Source of the DNA: Parathielavia appendiculata
Taxonomy: Eukaryota; Ascomycota; Sordariomycetes; Sordariales; Chaetomiaceae
Length of the DNA: 64,000 nt
Reading direction: 5' to 3'
NCBI RefSeq assembly: GCF_033297405.1
Contig: NW_026944221.1
Span: forward strand, 787,449-851,448
Made by a program: the position numbers and the translations under genes
The notes under the pieces: model-generated
Seen by the model: only the letters and a program-made list of their open reading frames with translations
Databases searched by the model: none
What the model was told of the DNA's origin: nothing
Shown: piece after piece, positions 54,554-64,000 of the stretch
How positions within the stretch are numbered: the first letter of the stretch is position 1
How the letters are laid out: every line of letters begins with the position of its first letter

Positions 54554-55903
54554 GTGTTGGATTGGGGAATCGCGCTGTGTGGGCCTAGCGCAAACACTAC
54601 CCGCTCATCTCTCCTCTCCCTTGGAAACTGCAAATCTGAATTTGGTTCATGGCCGCCGCTTCACTGTGCAGAGATTGACCACCGCCCCGCAAACCCGGGT
54701 TCACCTGGATGGGACTTGGATGAGGGAGCGGTGCGATTTCTGCTCGCTGGGACCGGCGACATGACCTTGGTCGAGGCCCCGTGCTCCCCAGCAGCTGCCG
54801 AGCTTGGGGGTCGAATCAATCGTTCCGAGTTTCGCGTCCAAAATGCCGAATTGCTGACTCTAATCATCACCACCTCGCCAACTCCCTCGGCGCCCTCCAC
54901 CGAATTGCTCTCGCAGATCGTCTTCTCGTTCCGCGAACACTGTCCCGAGTTGACTCGGTGCAGAGTCATCCTCGTCCTCGACACGTACGACCACATCAGC
55001 TCCACGGCCCGGCTCAAGAAGGGCCATGTCACAGCAGATGGCGCCACAAAGTATGCCGAGTACAAGATGAAGGCCAAGCGTCTCATACTCGACGAGTACG
55101 CGCTCAACTGCGCCGAGCTTCGCGAGCAGGATCTCTTGCAAGAGTGCGGCGAGGCCGAGTTCGGCTCCACAGCCTACGCACAACAGACGAACACCGTGCC
55201 GCTAACCATCACCAAGACCGACGACGGGCGCATCATGTTCATCGAGCCCTTGCAGCGTCTGGGATTCGGTCTTGCTGTGCGCTCCGCTCTCAGGCTGACC
55301 GAGACGCCCTATGTTTGGATTCAGCAGCACGACTGGATGCTCATTTCCCAGATCCCGCTTCGACCGCTGCTCACTGTCATGCAGCAGCAGTCGCAGGCCG
55401 CCGCTGCCGACCTGGACGACATGGCGGCCGTCAGAGTGCCAATCAAATATGTGTGCTTCCCCTCGGTGCGCATGGTCGAGTACGCCAGGTCCGACCATGT
55501 CCTGCAGTTCCCCGCCCTGCGCGCCCTGACCTATCTGCACAAGCAGAACTTCACCGTCCGGTCCGAGGAAGGCGATGCCGTCAAAATCCCGCTCACGCCG
55601 CTCTTTTTCTGGCATGACAAACCCCACGTCGCCGAGACAGAGCATTATCTTGCGCAGGTGTTTTCGAGCCGGGCGGCACTGCCCAGGGGTGCCTTCATCG
55701 AGGACACCATCGGCCACCGTGCCAGGACGGAAATGAAGGACGGCCAATGGAGGAAGTGGGCTTGTTGGCTGTACTACCCTGACGAGGGAAAGCAGCTGTG
55801 CATGAGGCATCTGAAAGGGAGGACTTGGCGGGGAACCGAGGCGGAATTGGCGCAGAAGCTGGAGTATATGCGGCTTAACCAAGGGGTTTCGGGGACTGGA
55901 TGA
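54554..55903 (+). CDS. Fungal orphan with glycosyltransferase-A-like features
   Basis: Single exon, 449 residues. The conserved core starts near residue 100 with LLTLIITTSPTPSAPSTELL, then ELTRCRVILVLDTYD, an Asp-containing strand resembling the nucleotide-sugar-binding strand of GT-A enzymes. Later blocks are ETPYVWIQQHDWMLI (possible DxD-like region: QHDW), PLFFWHDKPHVAETEHYL and GAFIEDTIGHRARTEM. I recognise the combination as a widespread but uncharacterised fungal protein; the glycosyltransferase reading is fold-level inference. The first 70 residues look unconserved, so the true start may be downstream. No signal peptide is evident. Confidence 0.75.
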   Translation: MLDWGIALCGPSANTTRSSLLSLGNCKSEFGSWPPLHCAEIDHRPANPGSPGWDLDEGAVRFLLAGTGDMTLVEAPCSPAAAELGGRINRSEFRVQNAELLTLIITTSPTPSAPSTELLSQIVFSFREHCPELTRCRVILVLDTYDHISSTARLKKGHVTADGATKYAEYKMKAKRLILDEYALNCAELREQDLLQECGEAEFGSTAYAQQTNTVPLTITKTDDGRIMFIEPLQRLGFGLAVRSALRLTETPYVWIQQHDWMLISQIPLRPLLTVMQQQSQAAAADLDDMAAVRVPIKYVCFPSVRMVEYARSDHVLQFPALRALTYLHKQNFTVRSEEGDAVKIPLTPLFFWHDKPHVAETEHYLAQVFSSRAALPRGAFIEDTIGHRARTEMKDGQWRKWACWLYYPDEGKQLCMRHLKGRTWRGTEAELAQKLEYMRLNQGVSGTG

Positions 55904-56004
55904 ACGAGAGTGGCAGTCATCTCTGGCCGTTCAATGAGTTCCCAAGACCGACTAGAGGCAGCAAATGAATCAGATAGAACGTTTAGAATCCGTCCTCGGC
56001 GAGC

Positions 56005-57006
56005 CTAGAGCTGCCTCGTCGCAATAGGCTTCCCCCACTCTGAAATAGGCTTGTCGGTCGGCACCAGCCAGATAACTCCGCCATCCCATCCGTCCCATCC
56101 ACTAGTTCCCTGAATGTTCTCGGTAATCTCCTCGGATAGCTTGACCCCGGCCTCCCTCACCACCTTGGTGATCTGCTTCAACGCCTCATCGGCAATGGGC
56201 TCATCACCGCTGTGCAAATATCAGCACGACACTCCCAGGCACAATGACCAGCAAATACCTACTACATCAAGCTCAAGTGCGGCCCAAACTCTTCACGCCA
56301 TTCGCTCAGCCTACCAACCGTTAGCCACTGCAGCTTTGCTTCCCACGAACGGCCTCCAGCCCAAAGAAGTGAGCAAACTCCAGGCAACCCCCAGCAGACG
56401 TCAAAATTACCCCCCCCCCCCCCCCTTCCGCCAGTTCAATCAAATGGTTACTCACCACTTCTGCGTACCCTCACCCCACCTGACCTCCCCCTCCCCATCA
56501 ACATTCACCTGCTCCCCCAGAACGCCAACCGCCCTCGCCACTCCAGCGACCTCCCTCACCCCGTCAAACGCAACCCTCACAAAACACCGACGGAAGAACA
56601 CATCCTGGCTGACAACCCTCTCGAACCGGACCCTAACCTTTTCAGACCTTATAGGAAAAGGGATCGCATCCAGCCAGCGCTGCGGCTCGTCGCCGTATGT
56701 CGTATCGGGTTCGATGCCGCTCGTGAGCGTCACATGAGCCGGGAAATAGTGCGGCGCCACGCCCGCGCCCGGCGAGGTGGCGGATGCTTCGCGGGGGAAG
56801 GTGGACGGGAGGGTTGATGTGATGAGGGTTGTGAGGATGCGGTGGAGGGGGTCTTTTTGCCTAGAATTGTCAATTGCGCGGGCAATTTGAGGCAAGGGGT
56901 GATGATGTAAGGCAGGAGGGGAGGGAGAGGAAGGACGGGGGCATGGAGGGGAGGGGAAAGACGAACGAGAGTCGGGGGGAAGGAGCCAGAGAGAGGAGCC
57001 GGGCAT
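56005..57006 (-). CDS. 2',3'-cyclic nucleotide 3'-phosphodiesterase (Cpd1-type, 2H superfamily)
   Basis: Three exons (57006-56456, 56310-56263, 56209-56005) encode 267 residues. The enzyme opens ADP-ribose 1'',2''-cyclic phosphate, the by-product of tRNA splicing, and related cyclic nucleotides. The two 2H motifs are HVTLTSGI (HxT at 91-93) and PHLSLMY (HxS at 195-197), the second split off into a 48-base exon. Start MPGSSLWLLPP is the usual fungal Cpd1 beginning. A Pro/Ser/His-rich insert at residues 15-45 is unusual and may be an unrecognised intron read through in frame. A run of 16 C bases lies in the first intron. Confidence 0.88.
56410..56425 (+). repeat. Poly-C homopolymer of 16 bases
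   Basis: Sixteen C in a row inside the first intron of the Cpd1-type gene; it is a G-run on the transcribed RNA's sense strand. Length may be an assembly approximation. Confidence 0.9.
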
Positions 57007-58096
57007 TGTGCGCGTGCTCTTTTGCTGTTTCTGTTTTGAGCCGGGGTCGGCAGCTGAGAGCTTGAGATTTGTGTGGTTATGTTCATGGATGATGTTGGCT
57101 AAGGACTCTCTGCAGAATTTCGGTTGGTGGGGAGAGGTGACGTTGGGGCGTCGAAAACGTGCGGAGATCTGCCTCGGGATTGGTTTGCAGTGATTTGGGT
57201 TTGCTATAACGAGTATTCGCCTCATTAAGGAAGCTACCCACCTGCAAGGTTGTATGGTGATATATTATCTTGACATCTAACGTCAACATCTATGTCTAAT
57301 TATGCATAAGCTTTGAGCAATAAGGTATGAATTCTCTTGCTCCAACGGTGAAAAATAGAGGGAAGACCCAAAGTAAGGGGGTTGCTGCATTGGCATGTAC
57401 TGTACCACGTTTATTCTCGGGTTACGGAATCTGGGGGGCATCTACTCAGAGCTTGAAGGAACGCTGGGTAGTTTCTTAGAGAACTCCATTTCCATGAACT
57501 GTGCGAAACATACAACGTCGTTTCGAGGTCAAAATGGAGGTATTCCATGGACAGCCAACTGTAGGCGTGCGGCCGCTCCTTTGGGCCTCCGGTCAGCTTC
57601 GCCGTGCCGGGGCCGGCACCAGAGGCCACCCTGACAAAGAGTCAATCCTATGAGTATGACGATCGGGAGGTCAGACTGCGCTGGCCGCATCCGATGTAAT
57701 CGACCCGCACATCAAGCAAAAGTGAAACCTTGTACACAGGTGTCCTTCACCGAAGAATTCAATAAGGTATGCGATCCCTTCAAATATCAATGTTCGCTTC
57801 TCGTGTGTGTTAGGCTTCTCTTTCAATTAGACGTCTGATAACTGCCTATTCTCCTATATTTTAACATCGGTGCTCTGTTTATATCCAAGTTCTGTAAAAT
57901 AAAAAGACACCTCCTTTTTAACCATCCCCTGATACGACTTTCCAGTAATCACTTACCTGAAGCTCACCCTTATTGAAACCCCACCAGACCCCCTCGGGCT
58001 CTCGCATCAACCAAATACGTAAGCTCTAGGTTGTTCATCAACCAAGTCACCACGAGGAAACACCCACAGCCCTCCGCCGCCACCATCAGCAAGACC
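57007..58096. other. 1.1-kb divergent intergenic region
   Basis: Upstream of the Cpd1-type gene and the hypothetical gene to the right. Nothing recognisable. Confidence 0.55.
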
Positions 58097-58978
58097 ATGT
58101 CCCCAAACGGCATCACCCGCGTCACCCTCTCCAACGGATACCGCGCCTACCGCCGCAGGGCTGACGGCGACAAACCAGCCAAGCAACAGAAGAAAGTGCG
58201 GTTCGTCAAGGGGTATGTCACCATCCCGGACCGCCATACGCCTCCCATCATGAGACGACCGTCTGGGCCCGGCAATATGCAGGGCCAACTACATGTAAAT
58301 CAGGGGAATGGGTTGGATGGTGATGATGGCGAGGTGATCGGAGAGCACAAAGCAAAGGAGATGGTTGAAATGGTGAAGACGGCGGATGAAGATAAAGCAG
58401 CGGGAGAGCCGACGAGTGCGGTTGAGCCAGGACAAAGAGGAAAAGGAGGCAGTTATGTCGACAGGGGCGGGATCAAGGTGTGGCGGAAACAGCCGCGGTT
58501 CAGGGGCAGCGGGACATTGCAGGTATTGGATGACCCGGTGAGAGACGGGATGCTGCTGGCGAGGTCGCAGATGGGTTGGCCGAGCGACAAATGGCGGGAT
58601 GGTTTGGGCATGGTATGCCCAGCCGAGAACGAGAAGGATTGTGAATGCGTGGAGGAAAAGGGGCTGCGGTATGGAGAGGGGAAGAGAGAGGCTGGGTTCA
58701 GGCTGGAGAACGTCGCGCGTGGGGAGTTTTGTTGGACGATCCGGGTTGTTCATCGTGGGCAGATGAACAGAGGCGTGATCGAGTCGGTGGTCCTTACAGA
58801 TGCCGCTTCCGAGTCGGGGAGGGACGACGACGAGTATGAGTTTCTGGGCGATGTGTCGCTGGGAAAGGCCGATGGCTGGGTTCCGGTTATGGTGGCTGAG
58901 GAGGATGAGGGATACGACTGGATATCTCTTACGGGCTCACTTGTCATGATGGGAGGAATGTCTGAGGCACACAAGTAA
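58097..58978 (+). CDS. Hypothetical fungal protein
   Basis: Single exon, 293 residues from MSPNGITRVTLSNGYRAYRR (an in-frame ATG at 58031 would add 22 residues). It is hydrophilic and charged, with no signal peptide or membrane span. A distinctive middle is GGIKVWRKQPRFRGSGTLQV, followed by WPSDKWRDGLGMVCPAENEK with a CxC pair, and WTIRVVHRGQMNRGVIESVV. The C-terminal part is acidic. I do not recognise the family. Uniform codon use and a clean 880-base frame favour a real gene. Confidence 0.62.
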   Translation: MSPNGITRVTLSNGYRAYRRRADGDKPAKQQKKVRFVKGYVTIPDRHTPPIMRRPSGPGNMQGQLHVNQGNGLDGDDGEVIGEHKAKEMVEMVKTADEDKAAGEPTSAVEPGQRGKGGSYVDRGGIKVWRKQPRFRGSGTLQVLDDPVRDGMLLARSQMGWPSDKWRDGLGMVCPAENEKDCECVEEKGLRYGEGKREAGFRLENVARGEFCWTIRVVHRGQMNRGVIESVVLTDAASESGRDDDEYEFLGDVSLGKADGWVPVMVAEEDEGYDWISLTGSLVMMGGMSEAHK

Positions 58979-60330
58979 TCGACCATAGGTTCTAAGGGAA
59001 AGTGGTAGTTAGAACAACACCGTTTTGCTTGTGCGGACGTGAAGCGCCTGGCATTTACAATCCAGTCGATCTGCTCCTGCTCGCGAGAGCCGGGGAGCCG
59101 GGGAGATTTCTGCGCCTCTCGCTACCCCGAACACAGCGCCAATGCTTGAATCGTTCAGCATTTCTATCTGTATGTTGTACTATTTAAAGATGGCCGATAT
59201 TTTGGTTCAATGAGTTCATACGTATGCAAGCCGGTGGTCTCGTACTCCGCTGTAGCCTGTAATTCGGATCCAATCCATGACTACCTACTCGTAAACTTGC
59301 ACCACTACCAATGTTTGGACATGCAAGTTAGATGAATGGCCACTCGACTACTTCATACTGTTGCTAACGTTATCCTCCGGTGATGTCGGAACTCTGGGGA
59401 GACTCTACTGAAGCAAGTCTGTACGCCCTTCCCTCAGCTTCCTCACCGTCTTGGGCCTCCTTTCGATGATCTCGGGGGATGCCGGGAATATGATGTTGTT
59501 TACCTCGATGGGATTTTTCACCTCGCCAGCTATGCAGATTGTGTGCATGTAAGACGGGATAATCCTTCGAAGACGGAGATGCCAGTTTCCTCTCCGCTGA
59601 TGCAGCATGGCGCAATGAAACAGAATCGTGGCACCTCGGCTCCAGTCCCGGCACCACAGACATTCGTTGTTCTTCTCAGCTCTGCGGGGCCAAAATCCCT
59701 GGGACTGACCATCTCCCGGCTCTTGCAGAAATAAAATGAGGTGCCCATCGGAACCGTCAACAAAGATTCCGCGCTGGAGTAAGATGCGTCACAACTCGGG
59801 TAGACTCTTGCCGAGTACGTGGTTGGCAGACAAAAGGGATGAGCTAGGAAACCACTCAGATGACAGAGGTCTGGGCATGGGGCTGCATGGTTCCAGGTTG
59901 CTGTCGTATCAGCCTTGTCCGGCTAACTTGTACTAACTGGGGCCAGAAGCGAGCCGGCAGCGTCACTGTCATTTCCACGAACCCGGACCGACAGGGGATC
60001 ATCACAAACACGGGGCTGTGAGGGACTGCCGTTCGAAATGGCTGTTGCGGAGGCAGCCATACGGGCATGGTGGCGTTGGGCGCAGCGAATCAGTGCGGTT
60101 AGGTATATAAGAGACCATCACACTCGACATACCCGTTTTGTTTGTGCTCTCACCAAAGCCTGATCTCAGCCAAACAACCTTTTCCTGTCGCTCTCTTTTT
60201 CCTGTCTCTCCTTTGATTAGTTAACGTTCCCTATTGAGCTCTGCTCCAACCCGCGTGATACCCGGCTCCAGCCCAAACCTTTACTTGACCCTCACCAGAC
60301 TTGATACCCCAGATCAACCACATCAACATA
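58979..60330. other. 1.35-kb intergenic region
   Basis: No gene supported. The last 200 bases, with a TATATAAG box at about 60102-60109, look like the promoter and leader of the PLAC8 gene. Confidence 0.55.
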
Positions 60331-60960
60331 ATGGCCGCACCGCAGCAGACCGCCCAGCAGGGCCCTCTCAACCACGACGACATGGCCGAGTGGACGGCGC
60401 GGTTCAACGACGTGCTGGCACGGCCCGGCGAGTACGTCAACTCCAAGTCGCCCGAGACGTCGCAGCCGTGGTACTCGTCCTTTTTTGGCTGCTTCAGCCC
60501 CATCGAGACATGCGCCATGACTTACTGCTGCCCCTGCGTCGTCTTTGGCCGCACCCACCACCGCCTGCGCAAGAACGCCAACCTCGAGGGCTACGAGCCC
60601 ATCAACACCTCGGTATGTCCCCGTCTTTACTTACCTGGCACCACATCATCTCTCTTGATTGCAAATGTGACTGACTGATTTTGTCTACTGTAGTGCCTCC
60701 TCTTCTGCGGCTCGGGCTGTGTCCTCCTGCACTGGATCCCCATGGCCATGCAGCGCGCCGACCTGCGCACCAAGCACAACCTGCAGGGCAGCTGCCTCGT
60801 CGACATTGCCACGGCCTGCTGCTGCGGGTGCTGCCAGCTCGTCCAGAACGACAAGGAGGCCGAGTACCGCGAGCAGCTGCTCGCCAGCCAGGGCGGCGTC
60901 CAACAGCAGGGCTACCAGGCCGCCGGCGGCATGGCGTATCCGGGTGACCAGAAGCAGTGA
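60331..60960 (+). CDS. PLAC8-family Cys-rich protein
   Basis: Two exons (60331-60612, 60694-60960) encode 182 residues. The PLAC8 domain has its standard opening WYSSFFGCFSPIETCAMTYC with CPCVVFGRTHHRL, then the second Cys-rich segment CLLFCGSGCVLLHWIPM and RADLRTKHNLQGSC, closing with CCCGCCQLVQNDKEAEYRE. Two short hydrophobic stretches coincide with the Cys blocks and suggest membrane association. Family members in plants and fungi are linked to cell-size control and metal handling; the fungal role is not known. A Gln/Gly-rich tail ends the protein. A TATA box and a CT-rich leader precede the start, suggesting high expression. Confidence 0.92.
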
Positions 60961-61546
60961 TTTGGCTACTGAGAAGAAGAAAAAGGGATTGTGATGGGCT
61001 GGTCGGGCTGAAGTGGAAATAACTGATACATATATAATACCTGGAGGCTGGAGGCGTTGGCCGCTTCTGGGATCTGGCTGATTGCCATTATCTGTGTGAT
61101 ACCTCTTGGTTTTGAATCTCAAAAGTGTCTGGACCAACATCAGAGTCATCCGGGACTTGGAACGAGGATCAATCCTAAACACCTGTGTTGTGATGCCGAG
61201 CACGTTCGGATTTCACCAGGATCTGCAGCCCTACCCTTGTCCTGTCACCTTGGCACACATTAGCGTTGAAGAGCTGAACGACCCTTGTCCGGTAATCTCA
61301 GCCCTTGCAGTTGAGCTGCCTGGAACTGGTATCTATCGCGGTGTTTTCCAACAAGCGGAGCTCTCCCAGTCAGAGGGCGGAGGCAGCCAACCCTCTGATG
61401 ACCAAAGGCCACGGACCTCACATGCTTTTGGAATGATGAATCCCGAGACGTCCATCCAATTTTCAACGGTCAGCGGTCAGCGCGTGCTCCCCTGACTTTT
61501 CCTTGACCCTCGGTTCAAAATTGTCCCGAGTCCGAACGGAATGAAG

Positions 61547-61604
61547 CAACATGCTGGAAGGGATCATCAACATGCTGGAAGGGATCAACATGTTGGAAGG
61601 GATC
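61547..61604. repeat. Three-copy tandem repeat
   Basis: CAACATGCTGGAAGGGAT three times with periods of 21 and 18 bases; the third copy has one C-to-T change. Confidence 0.9.
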
Positions 61605-62144
61605 TCCGATGAGAAGAAAACGGTGCTCGCCATGGCGTGACTGTTTGGTTCATCATGAGTAGAAGCAAGGCGCAATGGCATCATGGATGTTCTCCAGAAT
61701 GCAGACATCTTGGGGCGTCGGGGACTGCCGGGAACACCTGATTAAATCAAGGTAAGGTAACGTTATATTGCAAAAAAGCCCTCTGAGTGACTCAGTTTGT
61801 TTCAATATAAGAACTGTATCGCCTATCAGTGGACGACTCTGGGGTTAACAAGATTGGCAAATTGTTATAACCTTCCAGGCGCGGACTTGACCTGGATAGT
61901 CCCATCCTGGGACTCTATATTTTCTCTGCTCAGACTGTGAACTAAGGTGACATTGGCCTACTGTGGCTGTTTTCAGTTCAATGTAAAGAGAAAAGTCAAC
62001 TACTAATCAACGTCACCTTATACACTACCTAGGTACCTTAGACGGGATCTCAGGACGGTAGTTCTCGGACGGCTTGTGCTCTCTTCAACAATTCAGATTT
62101 CAACAACGGATCGCCAAGTCCATATTTTATTACCTGTCGCCCGT

Positions 62145-62594
62145 TCATTCACTCCTCGGCCCTATGATTATCAACCTGGCACCTAGTGCCCCGAACTCCC
62201 GAACCACGTGCGACCATTCTCGACCTCCATCAGCCATTATCAGCTCCCGCATCAAGTGTGCTGTCCCACTATCTCCATGAAACTCCAGCTCGAGCGCCAG
62301 CTCGAAGAGGACTGTGCGAGAGCGTGCCTGGCTGGACGTTGCCGTGGTTTGGGTGGTAGTGATACTCGTGGAAGCGCCGGAGGCGGCACCCGAAGAGGAG
62401 GAGCCGGTCATCAGTGTGCTTAAGTTGTGGTCGTCGAGGTTGTTGTACACGGTAAGCGTGGTGAGGTCGGCGGCGTTGATCGTGCGCCCCGGAGCTGTTG
62501 CTCGGTAGGGGAGGAGGAAGGAAAATAGGTGGGTGGTAAGGGACTTGCTGGTGGTTTTGATGCGAGCGGGACGGCAAGTCAAGGGGCGGGCCAC
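62145..62594 (-). CDS. Unrecognised open frame
   Basis: A 149-codon frame, Thr/Ser-rich in the middle with a more regular end (FELALELEFHGDSGTAHLMR, then ELIMADGGREWSHVV). No domain is recognised and alternative frames of nearly the same length overlap it. It may be chance or part of a spliced gene. Function unknown. Confidence 0.25.
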   Translation of the reverse strand: MARPLTCRPARIKTTSKSLTTHLFSFLLPYRATAPGRTINAADLTTLTVYNNLDDHNLSTLMTGSSSSGAASGASTSITTTQTTATSSQARSRTVLFELALELEFHGDSGTAHLMRELIMADGGREWSHVVREFGALGARLIIIGPRSE

Positions 62595-63123
62595 GACAAG
62601 CCTTGGAAACCCCTTCCCTGGAATAGTGCGTTGACGCCGGCCTTCGGTTTGGATTTGCCGAGCTGCTCAAGTTTCCTGTGGTGCTTGATTAAATCGACAT
62701 GACGCAGTGTGTCACAGGTGATAAAGTTGCCGCTGGCCTCAATACCGTACTCGACGACAACCTCTTGGAGGGTCGGCGGTGGATGCACAGTTCCTCATTT
62801 CTGTCTCCCTGACATGATGAAGCGAGTACACACTTCATTCAGCTCCACACATGATCTGATTCAGATCGTATGCTTACCAAAAGGCACTCGAATTTTCTAA
62901 TAACTCAAGGACACTGGCCGAATGCACTCAGTTGCCACTCCGGATGCTGAGAAAAGCAGAAGAAGAAACTCGAGAATACGTGATGCCGGCAGCAACGGAC
63001 GTCATGAATGACAATGGACGTCGACGATAACTCGCGGGGTCAAAACCGGTGATGAAATAACCGCTTCATTTTCGGGTATCTTGGTGTATCGGAGTAGTCG
63101 CCTGCCGCACCTAACATGGCGTT

Positions 63124-64000
63124 TCAAAACATGTCCTTCATCTGTTGATAGACGCCCCCGTCGCCGTGCCCAGCGAGCGCCTCCCCGCCACCGTCGGGTC
63201 CAGCAAGCCCAAGGCTGGCATCCCGATACCCGAGTCCATTCACCGGACTACCCATATATCCTTCATAGATACGCAACATCTCGCTCTGCAATCGCAGTCC
63301 ATTGCTCTCGTCATCAATCTGCATCGGCGGCGTCCCTGTACTGGTTGTCGCAGTCCCTCTGCTCCCCGAACGGCTGCCAGCGCCGTTGTTGTTATTGCCG
63401 AACAGACCCGCCATGGTGCCAGGAGTCTGGCCGGGGCTCACACTATCCCGACGCGTATACGACGACCCAGCTGGAGCCACGCGAGCCAAAGAAGAATTCG
63501 CGAGCCCGAGCTTGGGCGCGTACGCCCTCAGCGACTGGATGGTGCGCCACAGCCGATGAGAGACCCATGACTTGGACGACATCTCCTTGACCAGGTCGAT
63601 CGCCCTGTAAAATTCGTCGCGGCACGCGGCGCTGAACTGCAGCGGGGCGTGGGTCGAGGCTAGGAACAGCACCGCGATGGACGACGTCAGGAATTGGTGG
63701 TAGAATACTTGCATGCGACGGTAGAGGTCTGTTTCGTTGTTAAGGTGGGTGAGCAGCCGGATGGTTTGCTTGGCCAGATCCACCACCTTCTGGGCAAGGT
63801 GGGCGTTCTGGGAGATGCTCGTGGCGCTGTGTAGGACAGGTGTGTAGAGCCAGATTCGGACCTCAACGCTGTCAGTACTGATAGGCGTGCTTCAACCCTG
63901 GCATAGCATACCTGATTGAGCCGCAGCCGCATCCAGACGCGTAAACGCTGCAAATCGTACGGCCCCGTGGGGATCGGTATCTTGTCACCGTCCAGGGGTA
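63124..64000 (-). CDS. Fungal transcription factor, C-terminal part (cut by window edge)
   Basis: Two exons are visible (64000-63912, partial, and 63861-63124), giving 275 residues that end in QQMKDMF. The sequence LQRLRVWMRLRLNQVRIWLY, then AHLAQKVVDLAKQTIRLLTH, QVFYHQFLTSSIAVLFLAST and WVSHRLWRTIQSLRAYAPKL is the helical end of the fungal-specific middle homology region seen in Zn2Cys6 regulators, including the acetate/fatty-acid regulator group. The Asn-, Ser- and Gly-rich tail is a possible activation segment. The DNA-binding end lies beyond the window, so the type of zinc cluster is an assumption. Confidence 0.82.

Larger units (their letters stand above)
60961..63123. other. 2.2-kb region without a firmly supported gene
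   Basis: Contains a small tandem repeat at 61547-61604. A 149-codon minus-strand frame at 62145-62594 and a 69-codon frame just upstream (62579-62788) are unrecognised and in different frames; together they could be a decayed or spliced gene. Confidence 0.5.

Noticed and set aside
54781..55617. Long alternative frame overlapping the 449-residue orphan
   Set aside because: Arg/His/Ala-rich composition typical of an out-of-frame reading of a GC-rich gene; the longer frame has the conserved-looking protein.

Overview
This window is nuclear DNA from a filamentous ascomycete. Short introns with GTRNGT donors and CTRAY-type branch points, about 50-60 percent GC in genes, Tad-type LINE fragments, a MULE transposon and a fungal NLR all point that way. 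The gene set (eL13, aro4-type DAHP synthase, Zn2Cys6 regulators, PLAC8, cytochrome b561) fits Sordariomycetes, probably Sordariales; this placement is inference from style, not from a search.

Layout. Bases 1-1150 are repeat debris: a 5'-truncated LINE with an 11-bp target-site duplication next to a 358-bp MITE. From 1.8 to 38.3 kb is a mostly housekeeping block: eL13; an SmgGDS-like ARM protein; a divergent pair of mitochondrial proteins (mL50-like and Cox14-like); a fungal orphan; DAHP synthase; a small secreted/membrane orphan; the U6 snRNA gene; an MFS efflux carrier divergent from a Zn2Cys6 regulator; a mucin-like membrane protein; a large LRR protein; Dpm3; a coiled-coil nuclear protein; an oxidoreductase-like-domain mitochondrial protein; and a xanthine/purine phosphoribosyltransferase.

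From about 39 to 52 kb the character changes. A multi-membrane-spanning gene broken by frameshifts is followed by a MULE deletion derivative, a TA-flanked MITE that seems to sit in the MULE's own target duplication, and a second truncated LINE with a 13-bp duplication. Directly beyond lies a 1607-residue NLR with an alpha/beta-hydrolase effector, NACHT ATPase and WD-type propellers, then a RibD/DRAP-type deaminase and a divergent fructosamine-kinase-like gene. This accessory island is the most likely place for an under-described system.

From 53 to 64 kb come a secreted-type cytochrome b561 membrane protein, an orphan single-exon gene, a cyclic phosphodiesterase (CPD1 type), a hypothetical gene, a PLAC8 gene and the 3' end of a fungal transcription factor cut by the window edge. 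No tRNA, 5S rRNA, CRISPR or virus-like genes were seen. Exon boundaries were derived by reading splice sites and checking frame by hand; starts remain predictions.
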